DNA from: Pseudomonas abietaniphila
Lineage (GTDB): Bacteria; Pseudomonadota; Gammaproteobacteria; Pseudomonadales; Pseudomonadaceae
Direction: 5' to 3'
Assembly (NCBI RefSeq): GCF_900100795.1
Contig: NZ_FNCO01000002.1
Location: forward strand, 620,001 to 684,000
DNA: 64,000 nucleotides
In this document: piece by piece, positions 1 to 8,309 of the stretch
How the letters are laid out: each line of letters begins with the position of its first letter
Position numbering within the stretch: position 1 is the stretch's first letter
Position numbers and translations under genes: made by a program
Notes under the pieces: generated by a model
Databases searched by the model: none
Seen by the model: the letters and a program-made list of their open reading frames with translations, nothing else
What the model was told of the DNA's origin: nothing

Positions 1-435
1 GCCGTCGACGGTTTTCACCTGCGCACCCAGGGCGCTGCTCAAATCCCGGTGATTGCCCTCGGCAAACAGGTACAAGTCCATCTCACCGAGCAACTGGCCA
101 AAGCTGTAAGGGTCCTCGGTGATCTGCTCACCGGTGGCCCAGTTGATCTTCAACAGGTACGGCTCGCGCACCGGAAAATGCCCGGCAAAAAAGCCGGGCT
201 TGTCGCTCATGGTCAGTTCGCCAAGGTCACGCTCACCGTCGCGAGACAGCACGCGCACACCCAGCGCATTGGGCAGATAGGCGCGGATCACCTGCCCGTC
301 CTTGCCATCGCTGTGGGGGCCGAGCATGGAGAACGGGTCACGGTGTTCGGCGCGGATCAACGCGTCCATATCGCCGGCGCTGGGCAACAACTTGTGGTTG
401 CCATCACCGAATTGGTCAGACGCACTCATTTTCAT
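1..435 (-). CDS. glgB: 1,4-alpha-glucan branching enzyme, N-terminal part (cut by window edge)
   Basis: GlgB makes alpha-1,6 branches in cytoplasmic alpha-glucan. Only the first ~145 residues are inside the window. The protein reads [20 protein letters not shown], then [18 protein letters not shown], the usual start of the N-terminal CBM48 region of branching enzymes, and continues through [15 protein letters not shown] and [17 protein letters not shown]. The start at 435 is chosen because its ATG overlaps the stop of the treS fusion gene upstream (ATGA). A second ATG two codons later is possible. It is the third gene of the glgE-treS-glgB operon and would branch the linear glucan made by GlgE. 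The catalytic barrel lies beyond the edge. Family assignment is firm from sequence and context. Confidence 0.93.
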   Translation of the reverse strand, partial: MKMSASDQFGDGNHKLLPSAGDMDALIRAEHRDPFSMLGPHSDGKDGQVIRAYLPNALGVRVLSRDGERDLGELTMSDKPGFFAGHFPVREPYLLKINWATGEQITEDPYSFGQLLGEMDLYLFAEGNHRDLSSALGAQVKTVDG

Positions 436-3400
436 TCTCCATCAGACAAGTTCAACAGCCCGCGCAAGCCTTGAAGCGGGACCGACAACCAAGTCGGCCG
501 ATTCTCAGCCTCGTAGGCCACTTCATAAGCGGCTTTTTCCAGGGTGAACAACGCCAGTGCAGCGGCCTCTCCCTTGGCATCTTTCCAGGCGTGCGCGACG
601 TCGGCGGTGGCGTTCTTGTAGCCATCGAGGAACGCTGCGCGCGCCTGACTCAAATACGTTTCAGCGACATGTTTACGCGCTGCGGATGCCTCCGGCGAGG
701 TGTCCGCGGACTGCGCGTTTCGCATCGCCATGGCGGCAGCGTAGTCGAAAGATCGCAGCACACCGCTGACATCTTTGAACGGGCTGTATTTGGCCCGTCG
801 TTCCTGCAGCGCACGCGCCGGTTCCCCTTCGAAGTCAATCAGATACGCATCGCCCTTGACCACCAGCATCTGCCCCAGGTGCAAGTCACCGTGTACCCGC
901 ATCCGCAACCCACCGACCGACTGTTTCGCCAGGTTTTGCACCTGCGCCAACAGCGGTTTGCGTTTGCCCAGCAGTTCACTGACCAGTTGCTGGTCGGCGG
1001 GTTCCAGCGTATCGCGATGTTGCTCCAGCAGATTCAGCGCGCGCTCGACTTGCGCCGAGACGCTCTTCGCCGACGCCTGGCTGTCCTTGACGCTGGTCAC
1101 CTCGGTTTTGAAGTCCGGATTGTCGGTCGGGGCGCTCAACACGACATGCATCTCACCCAGGCGCTGGCCCAGCAGTCCGGCAAAATCCTTGAGCTCCAAC
1201 AGTGCATTGGCGTGTTGTTCCACGTTCGAATGACCGAGGGCCATTTCATCCCGCACGGCCCGCTCAAGGTTGTTCTGGGTCCATTCCCACGCGTCGCCCT
1301 GATTGCTCAAATACCCCTGAGCAATCATCAGCAGGTTGTTTTCTCCCTCGTTGTCCACGCGCACCACAGCGCCCAGCAACGGCGAGATGTGCTGATACCC
1401 GGCCTCGGTCAGGTAAGCACCCATTTCCAGCTCAGGGTGTGTGCCGGCGGCGACGCGACGAATCATCTTCAGCACCACGCTGCTGCCGATCACCACTGAG
1501 CTGTTGGATTGCTCAGCCGACAGGTAGCGCACTTCGGATTCGTCGTTCAGTCCCAACGGCGCCAGTTTCGACGTCTGCTGGAATTGCAACTCCCCGTCGC
1601 TGGTCGCAAGGACAGTCTTGTCCTGCATGCCCTTGATCACTGCACGAATGAACGGCTCAAGCGTAAACGCATCGGTGATCAACCCGACCTGCCGCCCGCG
1701 ACGGACGCGGGCAAGTGCCAGTTGTTGCGGCAAGGCGCTGCTGAAATCGTCTTCGGCGAGGAAACCGAAGGGCAGCTGATAACGGGCCACTTCACCGCCC
1801 GCCGTCACTTCGATCTCGCTCAGCATCACGGGGCGCTGGGCGGAGCCGAAACGCACGCCGTAGCGGATGTGAACATTGTCGATGGCCGTCCCTTTGCCGG
1901 CGAACCAGCGACGCTTGGGCAAGTAAACCGACAGCGACGTCTGCTCCAGCGTCTGGCGCAGCGGTTCGTCCAGCAATTCTTCCAGACGTTGCTTGAGCAC
2001 CAGGGTCGGAAAGTCCGGCATGCTCTCGGCGGGTTCGACGTGCCAACTGGGCATTTGATTCTCCGCGGCCAGCAGGAACCAGTAGAAGCCGTAAGGCGGC
2101 AACGTCAGCAGGTAGTTCAGCTGGCCAATAGGTGGGAAAGCGCTGCCGCCGAGCATTTCCACCGGCACGGTGCCGGCGTACTGAGAGAGCTCAAGCTCAG
2201 CCGCTTGGGAGGCCGACGAGACGTTGGCGACACACAGAATGATTTCGCTCTTGCCGTCAGGGCCGGTGTACTCACGGGTGTACGCCAGAATCCGGCGGTT
2301 GCTCGGCGAAAGCATTTTCAGCGTGCCACGGCCAAAGGCCTTCTGCTGCTTGCGCACGGCAAGCATGCGACGCGTCCAGTTCAGCAACGAATGCGGGTCG
2401 TGGTCCTGCGCTTCGACGTTGACCGACTGAAACCCGTAGAGCGGGTCCATGATCGGCGGGAGCACCAGGCTCGCGGGATTGGCGCGCGAAAACCCGCCGT
2501 TGCGGTCGATGGACCACTGCATGGGCGTGCGCACACCGTCACGGTCGCCCAGGTAAATGTTGTCACCCATGCCGATTTCGTCACCGTAATACAGGGTCGG
2601 TGTACCTGGCATGGACAACAACATGCTGTTGAGGAGCTCTACGCGACGACGGTCGCGTTCCAGCAAAGGCGCCAGACGGCGCCGGATGCCGAGGTTGATC
2701 CGCGCGCGGCGATCGGAGGCGTAGTAGTTCCACAGATAGTCACGCTCACGGTCGGTGACCATTTCGAGGGTCAGCTCATCGTGGTTGCGCAGGAAAATCG
2801 CCCACTGGCAGTTTTCCGGGATTTCCGGGGTCTGACGCAGGATGTCGGTGATCGGGAAACGGTCCTCCTGGGCCACGGCCATGTACATCCGAGGCATCAA
2901 GGGGAAGTGAAACGCCATGTGGCATTCATCGCCGTCCTTGCCCTTGCGATCACCGAAATACAGCTGGGTGTCCTCAGGCCACTGATTGGCCTCAGCCAGC
3001 AGCATGCGGTCAGGGTAATTGGCATCGATTTCGGCACGAATCTGCTTGAGCACGTTGTGCGTCTCTTGCAGGTTTTCGTTGTTCGTCCCGTCACGCTCGA
3101 TCAGGTAAGGGATCGCGTCCAGCCGCAGACCATCAATGCCCATGTCCAGCCAGTAGCGCATCACTTCGAGCACCGCTTTCATGACCTGCGGATTGTCGAA
3201 GTTCAGGTCCGGCTGGTGGGAGTAAAAACGGTGCCAGAAATACTGACCGGCCACGGGATCCCAGGTCCAGTTGGATTTCTCGGTGTCGAGAAAGATGATT
3301 CGCGTGCCGTCGTACTTTTGATCGTCATCGGACCAGACATAAAAATCGCGAGCCTTGGAGCCTTTCTTTGCATGGCGGGCGCGCTGAAACCACGGATGCT

Positions 3401-3752
3401 GGTCGGAGGTGTGGTTGATGACCAGTTCGGTGATCACCCGCAACCCACGGTCGTGCGCTTCGGCGATGAATTTCTTCGCGTCGGCCATGGTTCCGTAATC
3501 GGTGTGCACGCCGCGGTAGTCGGCAATGTCATAGCCGTCATCGCGGCGCGGTGACGGGTAAAACGGCAGCAGCCAGATGGTGTTGACGCCCAATTGGGCG
3601 ATGTAATCCAGTTTGGCAATCAGGCCCGGGAAATCGCCGATGCCATCGTCGTTGGAATCGAAATACGACTTCACATGAACCTGGTAGATCACCGCATCCT
3701 TGTACCAGAGCGGGTCATCGATAAAGGCAGCGTTGCGAGGCTTTTTTGCCAT
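432..3752 (-). CDS. treS: Trehalose synthase / maltokinase fusion protein
   Basis: This 1106-residue protein joins two enzymes. Residues ~10-550 are a GH13 trehalose synthase that interconverts trehalose and maltose: [20 protein letters not shown] at the start, [11 protein letters not shown] with the nucleophile Asp, [11 protein letters not shown] with the acid/base Glu, and [12 protein letters not shown]. Residues ~640-1106 are a maltokinase (Mak/Pep2) of the aminoglycoside-phosphotransferase fold, with [13 protein letters not shown] and YLIDFEGEP as catalytic and metal-binding motifs. The kinase makes maltose-1-phosphate for GlgE. I choose the ATG at 3752 ([10 protein letters not shown]) because AAGGAT lies 7 nt upstream. 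The open frame runs 17 codons further but without a ribosome site. It lies 16 bp after glgE and overlaps glgB by 4 bp. The fused form is common in Pseudomonas; Mycobacterium keeps the two proteins separate. Confidence 0.95.
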   Translation of the reverse strand: MAKKPRNAAFIDDPLWYKDAVIYQVHVKSYFDSNDDGIGDFPGLIAKLDYIAQLGVNTIWLLPFYPSPRRDDGYDIADYRGVHTDYGTMADAKKFIAEAHDRGLRVITELVINHTSDQHPWFQRARHAKKGSKARDFYVWSDDDQKYDGTRIIFLDTEKSNWTWDPVAGQYFWHRFYSHQPDLNFDNPQVMKAVLEVMRYWLDMGIDGLRLDAIPYLIERDGTNNENLQETHNVLKQIRAEIDANYPDRMLLAEANQWPEDTQLYFGDRKGKDGDECHMAFHFPLMPRMYMAVAQEDRFPITDILRQTPEIPENCQWAIFLRNHDELTLEMVTDRERDYLWNYYASDRRARINLGIRRRLAPLLERDRRRVELLNSMLLSMPGTPTLYYGDEIGMGDNIYLGDRDGVRTPMQWSIDRNGGFSRANPASLVLPPIMDPLYGFQSVNVEAQDHDPHSLLNWTRRMLAVRKQQKAFGRGTLKMLSPSNRRILAYTREYTGPDGKSEIILCVANVSSASQAAELELSQYAGTVPVEMLGGSAFPPIGQLNYLLTLPPYGFYWFLLAAENQMPSWHVEPAESMPDFPTLVLKQRLEELLDEPLRQTLEQTSLSVYLPKRRWFAGKGTAIDNVHIRYGVRFGSAQRPVMLSEIEVTAGGEVARYQLPFGFLAEDDFSSALPQQLALARVRRGRQVGLITDAFTLEPFIRAVIKGMQDKTVLATSDGELQFQQTSKLAPLGLNDESEVRYLSAEQSNSSVVIGSSVVLKMIRRVAAGTHPELEMGAYLTEAGYQHISPLLGAVVRVDNEGENNLLMIAQGYLSNQGDAWEWTQNNLERAVRDEMALGHSNVEQHANALLELKDFAGLLGQRLGEMHVVLSAPTDNPDFKTEVTSVKDSQASAKSVSAQVERALNLLEQHRDTLEPADQQLVSELLGKRKPLLAQVQNLAKQSVGGLRMRVHGDLHLGQMLVVKGDAYLIDFEGEPARALQERRAKYSPFKDVSGVLRSFDYAAAMAMRNAQSADTSPEASAARKHVAETYLSQARAAFLDGYKNATADVAHAWKDAKGEAAALALFTLEKAAYEVAYEAENRPTWLSVPLQGLRGLLNLSDGE

Positions 3753-3768
3753 GACCACATCCTTCGAA

Positions 3769-5805
3769 TTATGGGTTTGTGGTTCTGATCCGCCAGATAC
3801 CAAACGGCTGGTAGGACGGATCGATGCGCATAAACTGCGTCTTGCCGTACCAGGTCCAGCTGTGCCCGGTCATCAGATCTTCGCCCAGTGTCGCGGCATC
3901 GTCTGGCAGGCCCATTTCCCACAGTGGCAACTCGAAACTCGCTTCCTGAACGTTGTGCGGATCGAGGCTGACGGCAACCAACACGAAGTTGCTGCCATCG
4001 GCGGTGCGTTTGCCGAAATACAGGATGTTGTCGTTCCACGCGTTATAGATGCGCAGGCCCAGATGGGTCTGCAAGGCCGGGTTTTGCCGACGGATCCGGT
4101 TCAACTGCGCGATCTCGGCGATGATGTTGCCCGGTTGGGTGAAATCACGCGGACGAATCTCGTATTTCTCCGAATCCAGGTATTCCTCCTTGCCAGGCAC
4201 AGGCGCCGACTCGCAGAGCTCGAAGCCCGAATACATGCCCCACAACCCCGAACCCATGGTCGCCAAGGCAGCCCGAATCAGAAAACCGGCACGGCCCGAG
4301 TCGTGCAGGAAATGCGGATTGATGTCGGGTGTGTTGACGAAGAAGTTCGGCCGGTAGCAGTCGCGCCATGGTGTCTGGTTGAGCTGGGTGAAGTACTCAG
4401 CCAGTTCTGCCTTGGTGTTGCGCCAGGTGAAGTAGGTGTAGCTCTGCGAATAACCGACCTTGCCCAATCGGGCCATCATGGCCGGTTTGGTGAACGCCTC
4501 GGCGAGGAACATCACGTCGGGATGCTGAGCGCGGACATCAGCGATCATCCACTGCCAGAACGGCAGAGGTTTGGTGTGTGGGTTGTCGACGCGAAAGATC
4601 TTCACACCCTCCTCGACCCAGCCCAGCACCACATCGCGCAGTTCCAGCCACAGGCTGGGAATGGCGTCCGGCGCGTAGAAATCGACGTTGACGATGTCCT
4701 GATATTTCTTCGGCGGGTTTTCCGCGTAACGAATGGTGCCGTCCGGCCGCCAAGAGAACCAGCCCGGGTGCTCTTTGAGCCACAAGTGGTCCTGGGAGCA
4801 CTGAATGGCGAAGTCCAGGGCGATTTCCAGCCCATGCTCGGCCGCAGCAGCCACCAGGTTACGGAAATCTTCACGGGTGCCCAACTGCGGGTGAATGGCA
4901 TCGTGACCGCCCTCAGCGCTGCCGATGGCATAAGGGCTGCCCGGATCGTCGGGCCCTGCCGTCAGCGAGTTGTTCGGGCCTTTACGGTGCGCGCGACCGA
5001 TAGGGTGAATCGGCGGGAAATACAGCACGTCAAAGCCCATGTCGCGAATCATCGGCAAGCGGCTGTGGACGTCATTGAAGGTGCCATGACGGCTCTTGTC
5101 GTCGGTGATCGAGCGCGGGAACAGTTCGTACCAGCTGGCGAACTGAGCCCGTTCACGCTCGACATCCAACGGGTATTCGAAGCTGCGACTCAGGAATGCG
5201 TGATTATCGGCGTGCGACATGATCGTCGCCGTCTCGCTGCTCAAGAGCAACGCCACCTGTGGCTCATGCTCCGTGTTCTGACCCAGGCGCTGCAGCACGC
5301 TGTCGATCTGCCCGCGAAGCTCATGCTGACTGCGCTCGGACGCGTGAACGAGATGAAGACGCCCTTCTTCCAGCTCAAGGCCAATGTCGACCCCGGCGGC
5401 GTATTTCTTTTCGAGCTCGTAGCGATAACTGGCGAACTGGTCGATCCAGGCTTCAAGGCGGAAAACATAGCGGCTCACCGACGTCGGCGTGAACTCGCCG
5501 ATCCAGCTGTCGTTACCCAGGTCGCGCATGGGCGCCTTGTGCCATTGCTGCTCGTCGGCAGCGCGATAGCAAATGCGCACGGCCATCTTGTCGTGGCCGT
5601 CCGCGAACACCTTGCTGGTGACCGTCACTGGCTGCTCGATGATGGCCTTGGCCGCAAGCTGCCCGCCCTCGATCACCGGTTGCGTGTCTTCGATGACAAT
5701 ACGCGGCAATTGCAAGGCTTGAGTGAGGGGTAAAGGTTGGCTTGGGTGCGGTACATCGGTGGCCAGGGAATCAGGGCCGTATGGCTGATCAGCAGTCACA
5801 TTCAT
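3769..5805 (-). CDS. glgE: Alpha-1,4-glucan:maltose-1-phosphate maltosyltransferase
   Basis: GlgE (678 residues) moves maltosyl units from maltose-1-phosphate onto the end of a growing alpha-1,4-glucan in the cytoplasm. An N-terminal domain that opens with RIVIEDTQPVIEGGQLAAK precedes the GH13 barrel. FDVLYFPPIHPIGRAHRKGP is a typical GlgE signature. IFRVDNPHTKPLPFW (Asp near residue 407) carries the nucleophile, MFLAEAFTKP the acid/base Glu (~435), and FFVNTPDINP the third acid. The start has GAGGAGTG upstream. It is the first gene of the operon with the treS fusion and glgB, so all steps from trehalose to branched glucan are together. Mycobacterial work defines this pathway; in Pseudomonas it is linked to osmotic and desiccation tolerance. 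Confidence 0.95.
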   Translation of the reverse strand: MNVTADQPYGPDSLATDVPHPSQPLPLTQALQLPRIVIEDTQPVIEGGQLAAKAIIEQPVTVTSKVFADGHDKMAVRICYRAADEQQWHKAPMRDLGNDSWIGEFTPTSVSRYVFRLEAWIDQFASYRYELEKKYAAGVDIGLELEEGRLHLVHASERSQHELRGQIDSVLQRLGQNTEHEPQVALLLSSETATIMSHADNHAFLSRSFEYPLDVERERAQFASWYELFPRSITDDKSRHGTFNDVHSRLPMIRDMGFDVLYFPPIHPIGRAHRKGPNNSLTAGPDDPGSPYAIGSAEGGHDAIHPQLGTREDFRNLVAAAAEHGLEIALDFAIQCSQDHLWLKEHPGWFSWRPDGTIRYAENPPKKYQDIVNVDFYAPDAIPSLWLELRDVVLGWVEEGVKIFRVDNPHTKPLPFWQWMIADVRAQHPDVMFLAEAFTKPAMMARLGKVGYSQSYTYFTWRNTKAELAEYFTQLNQTPWRDCYRPNFFVNTPDINPHFLHDSGRAGFLIRAALATMGSGLWGMYSGFELCESAPVPGKEEYLDSEKYEIRPRDFTQPGNIIAEIAQLNRIRRQNPALQTHLGLRIYNAWNDNILYFGKRTADGSNFVLVAVSLDPHNVQEASFELPLWEMGLPDDAATLGEDLMTGHSWTWYGKTQFMRIDPSYQPFGIWRIRTTNP

Positions 5806-6361
5806 CGAGCATCACTCCTCACGCCCCAGGGACGCTCCTTGTTGAGCGTCCGTTGCAAAACGTCTTATCCATAAAAAAGGGAGCCACCGGACTGAACATA
5901 TCCCGACGTGGCCGCATAGGTTCCGAAGGCTAGCGCACACAAAAGTTCAAAGATTTGTTGGTTCGGTTTACTAGGTTGCCTACACCAACGGTCAAGTCAA
6001 CGCAAAACGTGGGCGACATGGCGGATTCGCGGCGCCTGACAATTGATCGATCCGCAGATGCGTAAAACTACAGATTTTGCTAAAAAACTCACATTCTGGC
6101 CTCGTCAGGAAATGCCCTACATGACAATCAGATGATTGGCGATGGTGTCTTACAGACATTTCAACCACCAGAATAATTTATTTGATTTAAACAACATCTA
6201 CGGAACTCTCCTACATATATAAAGGAAAACAAATGTAGGATGCGAATTGCAATTTCAAGCCCGTCACTACTCGCCACCCATAAGTAACCTCCGCAATCAA
6301 GAGATCAGGGACTCATGCGATTGACGGGAAAACTTACTAGGACTAAAAGATAACTACCGCA
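5806..6361. other. Intergenic region between glgE and mcbA, both promoters expected here
   Basis: About 555 bp lie between the divergent glgE and mcbA. Near glgE the DNA has normal GC, and a perfect 8-bp inverted repeat GGACGCTC/GAGCGTCC (5830-5851) sits in the glgE leader. From about 5930 the base composition becomes AT-rich, marking the left edge of the microcin block. A second inverted repeat, TCCTACAT...ATGTAGGA, is at 6209-6240. A possible sigma70 promoter is TTGACG (6321-6326) with TAAAAG (6344-6349), but it would leave almost no leader before the first ATG at 6362. I see no ORF of note here. Confidence 0.5.
6209..6240. promoter_or_regulatory. Inverted repeat upstream of mcbA
   Basis: TCCTACAT (6209-6216) and ATGTAGGA (6233-6240) form perfect 8-bp arms around a 16-bp AT-rich centre. 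It lies about 120 bp before the precursor gene, in a place where a regulator of the microcin operon could bind. It could also be a decayed REP-like end, since GTAGGA is also the head of the Pseudomonas REP repeats. No regulator is encoded in the cluster. Confidence 0.35.
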
Positions 6362-6583
6362 ATGTCTTCGGCTTATGAAAATGAACTAAACATGAACCTG
6401 AATGACCTTGGTGAAGTACTTGTAACCTTTGAAGGTGACTATGGCGTCGATACTAACCCTCTAGCGACCGGCGGTTCGGGTGGTTGTGGCGGTTGCGGTG
6501 GCAGCGGTGGATGTGGCGGTGGTGGAGGCTGCAGTGGAGGTAGCGGAGGACATAGCAGCGTTAAAGACTTCGAAGAATATTAA
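6362..6583 (+). CDS. mcbA: Microcin B17-like thiazole/oxazole-modified precursor peptide
   Basis: This 73-residue peptide is a ribosomal precursor of a linear azole-containing peptide. The leader includes MNLNDLGEVLVTFEGDYGVD followed by TNPLATG, which lines up with the E. coli McbA leader (M-L...G-VL...PL-G). The core is Gly-rich: GGSGGCGGCGGSGGCGGGGG and then CSGGSGGHSS. It offers four Cys and six Ser as possible thiazole and oxazole sites, including one Cys-Ser pair that could give a fused bis-heterocycle as in microcin B17. The C-terminus ends in an acidic VKDFEEY tail that E. coli McbA lacks. The start is uncertain: ATG 6362 has only a weak ribosome site, while the internal ATG at 6392 gives a leader of the E. 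coli length. By analogy the product would poison DNA gyrase after leader removal by TldD/TldE, which are not in this window. Confidence 0.9.
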   Translation: MSSAYENELNMNLNDLGEVLVTFEGDYGVDTNPLATGGSGGCGGCGGSGGCGGGGGCSGGSGGHSSVKDFEEY

Positions 6584-6594
6584 CAACTAAAAAT

Positions 6595-6629
6595 AAGGCG
6601 TGTCTTTATCCTTGATAAAGACACGCCTT
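6595..6629 (+). terminator. Strong hairpin between mcbA and mcbB (attenuator or mRNA-end stabiliser)
   Basis: A perfect 16-bp stem, AAGGCGTGTCTTTATC against GATAAAGACACGCCTT, with a 3-nt loop starts 12 nt after the mcbA stop. No U-run follows it on the plus strand. Instead an AAGGAG ribosome site for mcbB begins 2 nt later. It therefore looks like a partial terminator or an RNA-stability structure that lets far more precursor than enzyme be made. On the minus strand a T-rich tract does follow, so it could also stop transcription from the opposite direction. Confidence 0.8.
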
Positions 6630-6643
6630 ACAAGGAGCTAAAA

Positions 6644-6814
6644 ATGACCATCAGAATTTGCAACTACGAAATAATGAGTTTTACAGATAGTACGATATTG
6701 ATTTCAGAAAAAGGCATGAGCTCCATTAAATCACCTCCACTTGCCGAGGCCCTGGAAGAACTCAAGCCTCTAATAGGCAAAGACATTCCAGAAAGCACAC
6801 TAAAAAAATATTGA
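6644..6814 (+). CDS. mcbB: McbB-like protein, N-terminal portion (in front of frameshift)
   Basis: This 56-residue frame starts at ATG 6644 behind a strong AAGGAG site. It reads MTIRICNYEIMSFTDSTILI and continues to LIGKDIPESTLKKY. It resembles the first part of E. coli McbB (INILPFEIISRNTKTLLI..., then ...LLDKLLDESLID), which belongs to the precursor-binding RRE region. It stops at TGA 6812-6814, directly after a run of seven A. The rest of McbB continues in the -1 frame from 6811. A slip at the A-run would give one 289-residue protein, close to the 295 of E. coli McbB. This is a frameshifted gene, a sequencing error, or a gene expressed by slippage or coupled restart. Confidence 0.75.
   Translation: MTIRICNYEIMSFTDSTILISEKGMSSIKSPPLAEALEELKPLIGKDIPESTLKKY
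6802..6808 (+). other. A7 slippery run at the mcbB frame break
   Basis: The zero frame reads CTA AAA AAA TAT TGA. A -1 slip on the A-run reads CTA AAA AAA ATA TTG AAA GGG and joins the downstream mcbB frame. A-AAA-AAA is a classical slippery heptamer and also a good substrate for RNA-polymerase slippage. The stop codon lies 3 nt after the run, and the start-like TTG of the downstream frame overlaps it (TTGA). Confidence 0.7.
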
Positions 6815-7512
6815 AAGGGAAAAAGATTGACGCAGCTGACGGACTGACTTTTCTCGACGGCACGCTTAATATAATTAAGCGACCGAAAGCCTTGCCATAT
6901 GAAAAAGTAATTATCATTCACGATCATCTTGAGACAGCATTCTTAAAGATAATTAGAAGCGAGGTGGCGCGCGAAACGGAGATCATAAATGCACACGACT
7001 TTTCCGAGCGAACAATTACTCAAAAGAGAAACTTTATCGTCCTGATGTGCGAAAACTACGATTATCCCGTATTGAAAGCCCTTTACTATAAAATTGCAAA
7101 TTCGGCGCCGCAGAGCGGAATTGTTGTGGCACACCATATGCCTGATGCCTATTACTTCAGCCAGCCTTTTTTCGCGGAGATCGGGAATCCTTGCCACTTC
7201 TGCCACGCCGATAGATTGCTAAGCTATGAAGAGAAAAAAAACAGCAAATGCAACTGGGCTCAGCTGCTGAAGTTTTCTAAGCAGAGAGGCGTAAAAATTC
7301 CGAGGACCAACAATAATCTGAGTTTGCTACACGAGTCAATGATCGCAGATTTCCTGACAAGTAGAATTAAGCTATTTACATGCAATACTGGCGCGAAGCG
7401 CCATCAAGATGCTGCACTTTCCTCAGCGAGCATCAATCCAATTACAGGAAAAATAGAAGAAGAAATAGTACCACACTGGACTTTGTGCCAATGTTTGAGG
7501 ACAGTCACATGA
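6811..7512 (+). CDS. mcbB: McbB-like azole synthase scaffold, main portion
   Basis: McbB is the E1-like, zinc-binding scaffold that holds the precursor leader and works with McbC and McbD to turn Cys and Ser into azoles. This frame, 233 residues from a TTG, covers most of the family. GNPCHFCHADRLLSYEEKK matches GTPCHFCHIERWLSREEK of E. coli McbB, and the C-terminus HWTLCQCLR matches HWQACSCLER. The four cysteines of CxxC and CxC are the probable zinc ligands. The stretch between residues ~175 and 225 is a little different from E. coli. It needs the first 56 codons, in another frame, for a full RRE region. The TTG lies in a TTGA overlap with the stop of the first frame, so restart is conceivable. 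It overlaps mcbC by 4 bp (ATGA). Confidence 0.85.
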   Translation: MKGKKIDAADGLTFLDGTLNIIKRPKALPYEKVIIIHDHLETAFLKIIRSEVARETEIINAHDFSERTITQKRNFIVLMCENYDYPVLKALYYKIANSAPQSGIVVAHHMPDAYYFSQPFFAEIGNPCHFCHADRLLSYEEKKNSKCNWAQLLKFSKQRGVKIPRTNNNLSLLHESMIADFLTSRIKLFTCNTGAKRHQDAALSSASINPITGKIEEEIVPHWTLCQCLRTVT

Positions 7513-8309
7513 CGACATTACCCCATGATTATTATTTGAAATTCGTTGATAGCGAGATGTTGCAGCAAATCACAGATTTTCACGCAAAAACGAATTACAC
7601 CATACATGAATGTGTAGAACACCTTTCATACCTCCATAGATTCTCGGCTGAAATGCTTAAGACGATGGCAGGCAATGAGCTGCTTCTTTACCCAGATATG
7701 AACCTGACACTGTTAGACAACCCTATTCAGACAGGAGATCGCGCCAGCCCAGTAGGTCGCGACGAATCCTGTGAACGCTTCGTAGACATTGACCTTCCAT
7801 TTAAATTAGTTGAGTCGCCATTTTCACCAACGACAACACTAGAAGACACCTCGCACAAGCGCGGATATGCAAGCGCAGGTGCGCTGTACCCAATTGAACT
7901 TTTTGCGTGCTCGCTTTCATCCTCAAACTCTAACTGGCCCTGCGAAGAGAAGGTTCTGCACATACTTCCAAAATCCAGAAAATTTGAGATTGCTCAGAAT
8001 ACAAGTGACCTGTCGACGTTGAAACGAGCATTATTGCCGCCAGGAAGTGATATAGGAAGCCCCAATCTAGCGGTAATTTATATGGCGTATCTGCCTAAAG
8101 TTATATTTAAATACCGGTTTAGGGGGTATCGAATGGCACATATGGAAACTGGATCTTTATCCATGTTGCTAGACCTGCCCGCGAAGAACTTAGGATTGAG
8201 AAATAGAGTTTGGTCGGGATATTGCGACAATATGGTGTCCAAAAGCCTTGGGCTAAATCCAGCACTGTTTAATCCTCTTTGCGTCCAATTCTTCGGGGGA
8301 GCAGAATGA
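7509..8309 (+). CDS. mcbC: McbC-like FMN-dependent azoline dehydrogenase
   Basis: McbC oxidises thiazolines and oxazolines to thiazoles and oxazoles using FMN. The protein (266 residues; E. coli McbC 272) carries GYASAGALYPIELFACSLS and FKYRFRGYRMAHMETGS, nearly the same as E. coli PSGGALYPIEVFLC and FKYRYRGYRMALMETGS, followed by LGLRNRVWSGY. It belongs to the nitroreductase-like SagB/McbC dehydrogenases. The start at 7509 has GAGG 8 nt upstream and overlaps the mcbB stop (ATGA). The stop overlaps the mcbD start in the same way, so expression is translationally coupled. Codon use is AT-rich like the rest of the cluster. The identification rests on direct motif match and gene order. Confidence 0.95.
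   Translation: MTTLPHDYYLKFVDSEMLQQITDFHAKTNYTIHECVEHLSYLHRFSAEMLKTMAGNELLLYPDMNLTLLDNPIQTGDRASPVGRDESCERFVDIDLPFKLVESPFSPTTTLEDTSHKRGYASAGALYPIELFACSLSSSNSNWPCEEKVLHILPKSRKFEIAQNTSDLSTLKRALLPPGSDIGSPNLAVIYMAYLPKVIFKYRFRGYRMAHMETGSLSMLLDLPAKNLGLRNRVWSGYCDNMVSKSLGLNPALFNPLCVQFFGGAE

Noticed and set aside
1509..3554. Long plus-strand ORF (681 codons) opposite treS
   Set aside because: It is antisense to a clear GH13/maltokinase gene, with Arg/His/Gln-rich low-sense sequence typical of the shadow frame in GC-rich DNA.
3700..5733. 677-codon plus-strand ORF opposite glgE
   Set aside because: Shadow frame of glgE; no domain motifs and no ribosome site.
6664..6927. 87-codon minus-strand ORF inside mcbB
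   Set aside because: It is antisense to the mcbB frame break; the plus-strand frames show clear McbB similarity on both sides.
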